Of a stretch of 64,000 nucleotides of DNA, positions 59,208-64,000 are shown in pieces; within the stretch, counting starts at the first letter, position 1; every line of letters starts with the position of its first letter. The position numbers were made by a program, and so were the translations under genes. The DNA is from Candidatus Thiodictyon syntrophicum (lineage in GTDB: Bacteria; Pseudomonadota; Gammaproteobacteria; Chromatiales; Chromatiaceae). The notes under the pieces were generated by a model, which did no database searches, was not told where the DNA came from, and saw only the letters and a list, made by a program, of their open reading frames with translations. The stretch covers positions 2,381,501 to 2,445,500 of the forward strand of contig NZ_CP020370.1 in NCBI RefSeq assembly GCF_002813775.1. Direction: 5' to 3'.

Positions 59208-59683
59208 ACAGGGTGGAGCGGGGGCTGCCCGTCCTGTTGCTCCCAACGGCGTCCGCGGCTGGCCCCTGGGACCTGATGGTGCCGGTCGCGGCCGTAGAGC
59301 AGGTCCTGCGCGCCGCGTCCCTGGGGCCCCCAGCGGCGGGGGCACCGGACTGGCTCAGGGGCCTGCTGCCCTGGCGTGGGCTAAGGGTGCCGGTGGTGTG
59401 CCTGGGGCAGGGTGCCGGCCCCGCCGCGGATCGCCCGGCGGGCCCTTACGTCGTGCTGTGTCGGGCGCCGACGGGCGCGCCCGTCCTGCCGTATTTTGCC
59501 CTCGCGAGTCCGACCCTGCCGCGTCTGGAGCGGGTCACGCCGGGCTCCCTCAGCCCTGATCCGGCGGCGGCCCCCGGCCGCCCCTTCAGCGTGATCGCGC
59601 TGCGTCTTCAGGGCCAACCGGCGGTGCTGCTGGACCCGGACGCGCTGCAGCGGGCCTTGCTGGCCGCGTCGGGGCTGTGCTGA
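59204..59683 (+). CDS. CheW-like protein, ChpC position
   Basis: The start is GTG 59204 overlapping the TGA of the preceding gene (GTGA). A longer frame from 58838 lies wholly inside that gene and is rejected. It has 159 residues. CheW-like beta strands: LPVLLLPTASAAGPWDLMVP, VAAVEQVLRAASLG, DWLRGLLPWRGLRVPVVCLG and PFSVIALRLQGQPAVLLDPD. By position it corresponds to ChpC of Pseudomonas-type Pil-Chp clusters. It is the last gene of the cluster. Confidence 0.8.
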   Translation: MNRVERGLPVLLLPTASAAGPWDLMVPVAAVEQVLRAASLGPPAAGAPDWLRGLLPWRGLRVPVVCLGQGAGPAADRPAGPYVVLCRAPTGAPVLPYFALASPTLPRLERVTPGSLSPDPAAAPGRPFSVIALRLQGQPAVLLDPDALQRALLAASGLC

Positions 59684-59722
59684 GCGCCCGGGCGCGCGGC
59701 GGCGGCGCGGCGGCCCGCCGCG

Positions 59723-60145
59723 TCAGTCCCGCGGGGCGCCGGCCGCGTGCGACTTGGCGTGCAGGGCGTAGAGCACGTCCTCGTCGGCGATGTGGTCGAC
59801 CAGCCAGTCCTGGGTGAGGTCGAGCGCCCGCTCGGCCAGATCGGGGCTGGGTCCAAAGGTCGCCAGGTCTTCCGCCAGGGCGTCCAGCCGGGCAAAGAAG
59901 GCGGCGTGGAGCGCTTGGTGGGCCGCGAGTGCCGGGTACTCATGGTCGCGCATAAAGGCCTCTTCCGTCTGGAAGTGGCTGCCGGCATAGTCGCGCATGA
60001 AGGCGATCGCCTCCGCGACCCCCTGGTTGGCCTCGCGGTCCAGGATCTGCTCGTAAAGACGGTGGGAAGCGGCGAAGAATCCCTGGTGTTGTTCATCGAT
60101 CGTCGGGATGCCGACGGAGTAGACCTCTGACCAGTTGCGCAGCAT
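59723..60145 (-). CDS. Bacteriohemerythrin
   Basis: The protein has 140 residues from ATG 60145. The diiron ligand set is complete: His in TIDEQHQGFF, His and Glu in GSHFQTEEAFMRDHEYP, two His in AAHQALHAAFF, and His and Asp in VDHIADEDVL. Single-domain hemerythrins bind O2 reversibly in the cytoplasm and may deliver or scavenge oxygen, useful in a microaerophilic or anaerobic phototroph. It stands alone, convergent with the chemotaxis cluster, with a hexamer-unit hairpin upstream of it. Confidence 0.95.
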   Translation of the reverse strand: MLRNWSEVYSVGIPTIDEQHQGFFAASHRLYEQILDREANQGVAEAIAFMRDYAGSHFQTEEAFMRDHEYPALAAHQALHAAFFARLDALAEDLATFGPSPDLAERALDLTQDWLVDHIADEDVLYALHAKSHAAGAPRD

Positions 60146-60237
60146 GGATCACCTGTGTGTTCTGTGAATGGGGATGGGCGGTTGAGGCACGGTTCGTCGA
60201 TAAGTCAAACGAGACGCTCAGGGGCTGTTCCCGGCAC

Positions 60238-60352
<115 letters not shown>

Positions 60353-60385
60353 CGGTTCGTGCTTGATTTGCGCTTGACTCGTTCC

Positions 60386-61894
60386 TTACGCGACCGCGGC
60401 GAGCGCCCCGCTGCGCTCCAGCAGGAGTTGCACCAAGAGCGCGACGGGCCGGCCGGTGCCGCCCTTCTCTTTGCCGTTGAGCCAGGCGGTACCGGCGATG
60501 TCCAGGTGTGCCCAGGGGTACTTCTTGGTGTAGCGCCAGAGGAAACAGGCGGCGGTGACGGCCCCGCCCTCGCGCCCGCCGACATTTGCCATATCTGCGA
60601 AGTTGCTGTCGAGTTGCGTCTGGTAGTCCTCCCACAGGGGCAGGCGCCAGACCCGGTCCCAGGCGGCGTCGCCGGCCGCCTGGAGCTCTTGGGCGAGTCG
60701 GTCGTCGGGGGTAAAGAGCCCGGAGGGGTGCTTGCCCAGGGCGACCACGCAGGCGCCGGTGAGGGTGGCCAAGTCGATCACGAGCGCCGGGTCGAAGCGC
60801 TCGCAATAGGTGAGTGCATCGCACAGGATGAGCCGGCCCTCGGCGTCCGTGTTGAGGATCTCGATGGTCTGGCCGGACAGGCTCTTCACGATATCGCCGG
60901 GCTTGTTGGCGGCCCCGTCCGGGAGGTTTTCGGAGGCCGGGACCACGCCGATCAGGTGGATCGGCAGCTCCAACTCACAGGCCGCCTGGACGGCGCCCAA
61001 CACGCCGGCCCCGCCGCACATGTCGTACTTCATCTCGTCCATCTCGGCGGCCGGCTTGATCGAGATACCGCCGGCGTCGAAGGTGAGCCCCTTGCCCACC
61101 AGCACCACCGGGCGCAGGCCTGCGGGGCCGCCCTGGTAGCGCAAGACGATCAGCTTGGCCGGCTGGCGGCTGCCCCGAGAGACCGACAGCAGGGCGCCCA
61201 TGCCCAATTCCTCCATCTGGGCCTCCTCCAGGACCTCGACCTCGAGCCGGTCGAAGCGGGCCGCCAGTTCGCGGGCCTGATCGGCGAGATAGGACGGGGT
61301 GCAGAGGTTGCCGGGCAGGTTGCCCAGTTCCCGGGCCAGGGTCACGCCCTCGCCGATGGCGGCGCCGTGCAGCCGCGCCTGCTCGGCGGCGTCCAGGTCC
61401 TGCTTCCTGGGGACCCACAGGGTCAGGGTCCGCAGCGGGGTCTTGGGGGCCTGCTTGTCGTCCTTGGTCTGGCTGTAGCGGTAGACCCGCTCGGCGGCGG
61501 TGGTGACGGCATCACGCACCGCAAGATACTGGCTGAGCCCCTCCGGGGCCGCCTCCGCCAGGGTGGACAGGGCCTCCCCGGCATGGGTGCGCTGGAGCAG
61601 GTCGATGGAGGCGGCGAGCGCCTGGCGGTAGTTGGTGCGCGTGGCCTCCTTGCGCTTGCCGCAACCGACCAGGAGCACCCGCTCCGCCGCCACCCCGGGC
61701 AGGTCATAGAGCATCAGGGTGCGGCCGGTCTCGCCGTCCAGGTCGCCCTTCTTCAGCAGTTCCGTCAGCCGGCCGCCGCTCGCCTTGTCGAGTGCCTCGC
61801 CGGCGGGGGTGAGTTTGCGCTTCTCGAAGACGCCCAGGACCAGGCACGGGGTCTTGTGCCTGGAGAGGTCGCCGGTCTTGATCTTGAACTCCAT
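60386..61894 (-). CDS. pepA: Leucyl aminopeptidase (M17)
   Basis: The start is ATG 61894 (MEFKIKTGDLSRHKTPCLVL); the frame is open to 62032. It has 502 residues. Catalytic and metal sites: VLVGKGLTFDAGGISIKPAA, MKYDMCGGAGVLGAV and the M17 signature NTDAEGRLILCDAL. ATLTGACVVALGKHPSGLFT and HLDIAGTAWLNGKEKGGTGR complete the fold. It is a cytoplasmic hexameric Mn/Zn exopeptidase. It is divergent from the Lpt permease gene, as pepA is in many gammaproteobacteria. Confidence 0.96.
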   Translation of the reverse strand: MEFKIKTGDLSRHKTPCLVLGVFEKRKLTPAGEALDKASGGRLTELLKKGDLDGETGRTLMLYDLPGVAAERVLLVGCGKRKEATRTNYRQALAASIDLLQRTHAGEALSTLAEAAPEGLSQYLAVRDAVTTAAERVYRYSQTKDDKQAPKTPLRTLTLWVPRKQDLDAAEQARLHGAAIGEGVTLARELGNLPGNLCTPSYLADQARELAARFDRLEVEVLEEAQMEELGMGALLSVSRGSRQPAKLIVLRYQGGPAGLRPVVLVGKGLTFDAGGISIKPAAEMDEMKYDMCGGAGVLGAVQAACELELPIHLIGVVPASENLPDGAANKPGDIVKSLSGQTIEILNTDAEGRLILCDALTYCERFDPALVIDLATLTGACVVALGKHPSGLFTPDDRLAQELQAAGDAAWDRVWRLPLWEDYQTQLDSNFADMANVGGREGGAVTAACFLWRYTKKYPWAHLDIAGTAWLNGKEKGGTGRPVALLVQLLLERSGALAAVA

Positions 61895-62124
61895 CGGGGG
61901 GTACCTCGGGGGGCGGTTCTTTGGTGAGTCATTCGGGGTTACGATGTGGGGACGCATGAGTCTACCGGATTGCGTGCCGGACCCGAAACCTGTGAGCACC
62001 CGCGGCGCCGGGCACCGGGGGGCGCCGCGCACCAGTCAGGCGCCAGGCACCGCACTCGCGTGCGGACAAGTCCTTTTTTTCTTGATCGAGAACCAGCGGG
62101 TGCGACGTTGCCAGGAGACCGGCC

Positions 62125-63195
62125 ATGGGACTGAGAATTCTTGACCGCTATCTGGCGTGGGCGGTGATCGCAGGCACCCTCCTGACCCTGGGCGTGCTCC
62201 TGCCGCTCTTGGGATTTTTTGTTCTCGCCAACGAGTTGGAGCAGGTGGGGGTGGCCGGCTACCGCCTCCAGGACGCCCTGCTGTTCATGGTCCTGAGCCT
62301 GCCCCGCTACGCCTATCAGGTCTTCCCCATCGCCACCCTGATCGGCGCCCTGCTCGGGCTGGGCGCGCTCGCCAACCGCTCCGAGTTGGTGGCCATGCGC
62401 GCCGCGGGGGTCTCGGTGGGGCGGATCGCGGGGGCCGGGTTGCTGGGCGGGGTGCTCCTGGCCGCCGGCGCCATGCTGATCGGCGAGGTGGTCGCCCCCG
62501 TGGCGGAACAGCGCGGGATCGAGATCAAGCGCGCCGCCCTCTCCGGGGCGGTGACCCAACAGACGGAGTCCGGCTTCTGGGCGATCGACCAGGGGACCTA
62601 TATCAACATCCGCGAGATCCTCTCCGGTACCAGCCTGCGGGACATCTTCATCTACCAGGCGGACAATGCCGCGGGGACCCTGATCGCGACCCATGCGCAG
62701 GGGGCGCGCTATCAGAACCACCAATGGGTCCTGGAGGGCCTCTCGCGCAGCCGGGTGAGCATGGACGGGGTGCAGGTGGAGCGCCTGCCCAATGCCGTTT
62801 GGAGTTCCCTGCTCAATCCCGGCATCCTGGAGGTGGTGGTGGTCGACCCGCGCATCCTGCCGGTCTGGGGCCTGTGGAAATACATCCGCTTCATGACGGT
62901 CAATGCGCAGGATGCGAGCAACTACCAGGTGATCTTCTGGGGCCGGGTGCTCTACCCCCTGCTCACCCTGTCCATGGTATTGGTCGCGATCCCCGTCCTG
63001 CTGGGCTCCGCGCGCAGCCGCGGGACCGGTGTGCGCGCCTTCTTCGCCGTTCTGGTCGGCATCCTCTATTACCTGGTGAGCAAGACGTTTTCCTATCTGG
63101 CGCTCCTCTACGGCTTAAGCCCGCTCGCGGCCGCCCTGGCCCCACCGGTGCTCTTCATCGGCGCGGCCCTGCTGTTGTTGCGGCGGGTGGGGTGA
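62125..63195 (+). CDS. lptG: LPS export ABC permease LptG
   Basis: The protein has 356 residues from ATG 62125 with CCAGGAGACC upstream. It has six membrane helices (three at each end) around a periplasmic jellyroll (about 130-260). GALANRSELVAMRAAGVSVG is the LptF/LptG coupling-helix region, and RILDRYLAWAVIAGTLLTLG with NELEQVGVAGYRLQDALLFM fits LptG better than LptF. With LptF and LptB it extracts LPS from the inner membrane. It lies directly divergent from pepA, the place usually taken by lptF. No lptF is present in the window. Confidence 0.88.
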   Translation: MGLRILDRYLAWAVIAGTLLTLGVLLPLLGFFVLANELEQVGVAGYRLQDALLFMVLSLPRYAYQVFPIATLIGALLGLGALANRSELVAMRAAGVSVGRIAGAGLLGGVLLAAGAMLIGEVVAPVAEQRGIEIKRAALSGAVTQQTESGFWAIDQGTYINIREILSGTSLRDIFIYQADNAAGTLIATHAQGARYQNHQWVLEGLSRSRVSMDGVQVERLPNAVWSSLLNPGILEVVVVDPRILPVWGLWKYIRFMTVNAQDASNYQVIFWGRVLYPLLTLSMVLVAIPVLLGSARSRGTGVRAFFAVLVGILYYLVSKTFSYLALLYGLSPLAAALAPPVLFIGAALLLLRRVG

Positions 63196-63269
63196 GGGGC
63201 GCGGGTGCCCGCTGTGCGGCTACCCGACAACGCCGCGGTACTCGCGGCACCGCGCCGGAGGCTCCCGAT

Positions 63270-63343
63270 GGGTAGAGCGCAGCGAAACCCATCGCTTGCG
63301 CGCAACTCAAGCGTTGATTGGTGGGTTTCGCTGCGCTCTACCC
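63270..63343. repeat. Perfect 22-bp inverted repeat (GGGTAGAGCGCAGCG type)
   Basis: 63270-63291 (starting GGGTAGAGCGCAGCGAAACC) and 63322-63343 are perfect reverse complements with a 30-base loop. It lies behind lptG and is probably a dispersed palindromic repeat that can also terminate. In the rest of the 63196-63474 gap, GGCCGGAACGCGGATCAAG at 63399-63417 resembles a decayed end of the GGCCTTGATCAT element, without a partner. Confidence 0.75.
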
Positions 63344-63474
63344 ACCCTACGGATCGGGCGTGGAGCGGGTCCCGGGCGGATACTTGCCGGATCGCTCCAG
63401 CGGCCGGAACGCGGATCAAGCCCGCCGAAGCTATAATCAAGGTTTCCCTATCCACTGTTCAAGAGGATTCCGGA

Positions 63475-64000
63475 ATGGCCGCTACCACCGCCGACGAAGT
63501 CTGGGCACTACTGCGCGAGTTGCTGGAGGCCCAAAAAGAGACGGATCGCAAATTTCAGGAAACCGACCGCCAGTTGCAGGAACGGGTTCAGGAAACCGAC
63601 CGGCGGATTCAGGAGCGGGCGCAGGAAACCGACCGCCGGATTCAGGAACGGGCGCAGGAAACCGATCGCCGGGCTCAGGAAACCGACCGCCGGATTCAGG
63701 AAACCGACCGCCAGATCCAAGAGGTCAACCGCCAACTCGGCCGCCTCGGCGGGCAATGGGGTCTGTTCGTGGAAAACCTGGTCGCCCCCTCCTGCGAGCG
63801 GCTCTTCACCGAACGGGGGATACCGGTCCACATGGTCAGCCGACGGGTGCTCAAGCGCAAAGACGGCGACACCCTGGAGATTGACGTGCTGGTCGTAAAT
63901 CTGGGCCACGTCGTCATGGTGGAGGTCAAGTCCAGCCTGCGGGTGGACGATGTGAAGGAGTTGCTGGAGGACCTGCGCCGCTTTCGCCACTTCTTTCCGG
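63475..64000 (+). CDS. Coiled-coil PD-(D/E)XK nuclease-like protein (runs off the window)
   Basis: The start is ATG 63475 after AGAGGA. At least 175 residues are visible. Residues 18-85 are tandem units around QETDRR (QETDRRIQERA repeated, then QETDRRA, QETDRRI), a parallel coiled coil encoded by 21- and 33-bp DNA repeats (63559-63720). Then follow LGGQWGLFVENLVAPSCERL and LKRKDGDTLEIDVLVVNLGH with VVMVEVKSSL: E-x-D ... E-V-K, the PD-(D/E)XK core of the DUF3782-like family found in several copies in purple sulfur bacteria and cyanobacteria. Function unknown. The repeats make length variation by slippage likely. Confidence 0.8.
   Translation, partial: MAATTADEVWALLRELLEAQKETDRKFQETDRQLQERVQETDRRIQERAQETDRRIQERAQETDRRAQETDRRIQETDRQIQEVNRQLGRLGGQWGLFVENLVAPSCERLFTERGIPVHMVSRRVLKRKDGDTLEIDVLVVNLGHVVMVEVKSSLRVDDVKELLEDLRRFRHFFP

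Noticed and set aside
63559-63725. Direct repeats considered as a CRISPR or VNTR outside genes
   Set aside because: They lie in frame inside a coiled-coil coding region and encode heptad-like units.

Overview
The window is high-GC chromosomal DNA of a gammaproteobacterium. The mix of pepA/lptG, ruvX-yqgE-tonB-gshB, a Pil-Chp-type chemotaxis cluster, Uma2 and PD-(D/E)XK coiled-coil proteins, bacteriohemerythrin and large hybrid kinases fits purple sulfur bacteria (Chromatiaceae) best. That placement is an inference from gene content, because no rRNA or photosynthesis gene lies in the window. I see no tRNA, rRNA or CRISPR array.

Layout. 1-2.4 kb: 3' part of a cyclic beta-1,2-glucan synthase-like gene. 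2.5-5.7 kb: an M48 protease fused to a pilin-like domain, split by an insertion sequence. 6.1-14.3 kb: two large hybrid histidine kinases with nearly identical C-terminal output modules. 15.1-18.0 kb: a DUF2256 / FeS photolyase (PhrB-type) / FAD-binding photolyase-like operon that runs into a deleted toxin-antitoxin copy. 18.4-24.3 kb: a CHASE-PAS-GGDEF-EAL gene decapitated by a second insertion sequence. 24.7-26.9 kb: an intact MazF-type TA pair, Uma2, an antitoxin fossil and a VOC protein. 26.9-31.9 kb: glucose metabolism (pgi, zwf, divergent glgA). 31.9-34.7 kb: a mobile islet made of two MITEs that share ends with the second insertion sequence, a lower-GC putative nuclease between them, and an IS701-type element nested inside one MITE. 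34.8-42.7 kb: DUF2845, higBA, an Hsp70/membrane-protein operon, ruvX, yqgE, a tonB-like gene and gshB. 43.1-52.2 kb: a giant RHS/FG-GAP/PASTA surface protein gene cut in two by one in-frame amber codon. 52.6-59.7 kb: a PilI-PilJ-ChpA-ChpC-like cluster whose ChpA has no visible kinase domain. 59.7-64 kb: bacteriohemerythrin, pepA, lptG and a coiled-coil nuclease that runs off the end.

Two themes stand out. First, recent transposition: three full-length insertions can be excised on paper with exact 9-, 8- and 4-bp target duplications. Two of them restore perfect reading frames (M48-pilin; CHASE-GGDEF-EAL) and the third restores a palindrome arm. Second, many intergenic gaps carry hairpins whose arms are built from short tandem units (6-10 bp), with a different unit family in each place and some families occurring more than once. 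This looks like a recurring architecture rather than ordinary terminators.

Functionally, signalling (hybrid kinases, c-di-GMP, Pil-Chp), surface structures and carbohydrate storage dominate. Several signalling proteins look rewired or decaying: a kinase-less ChpA, an anchorless CHASE protein and a HigA without HTH.
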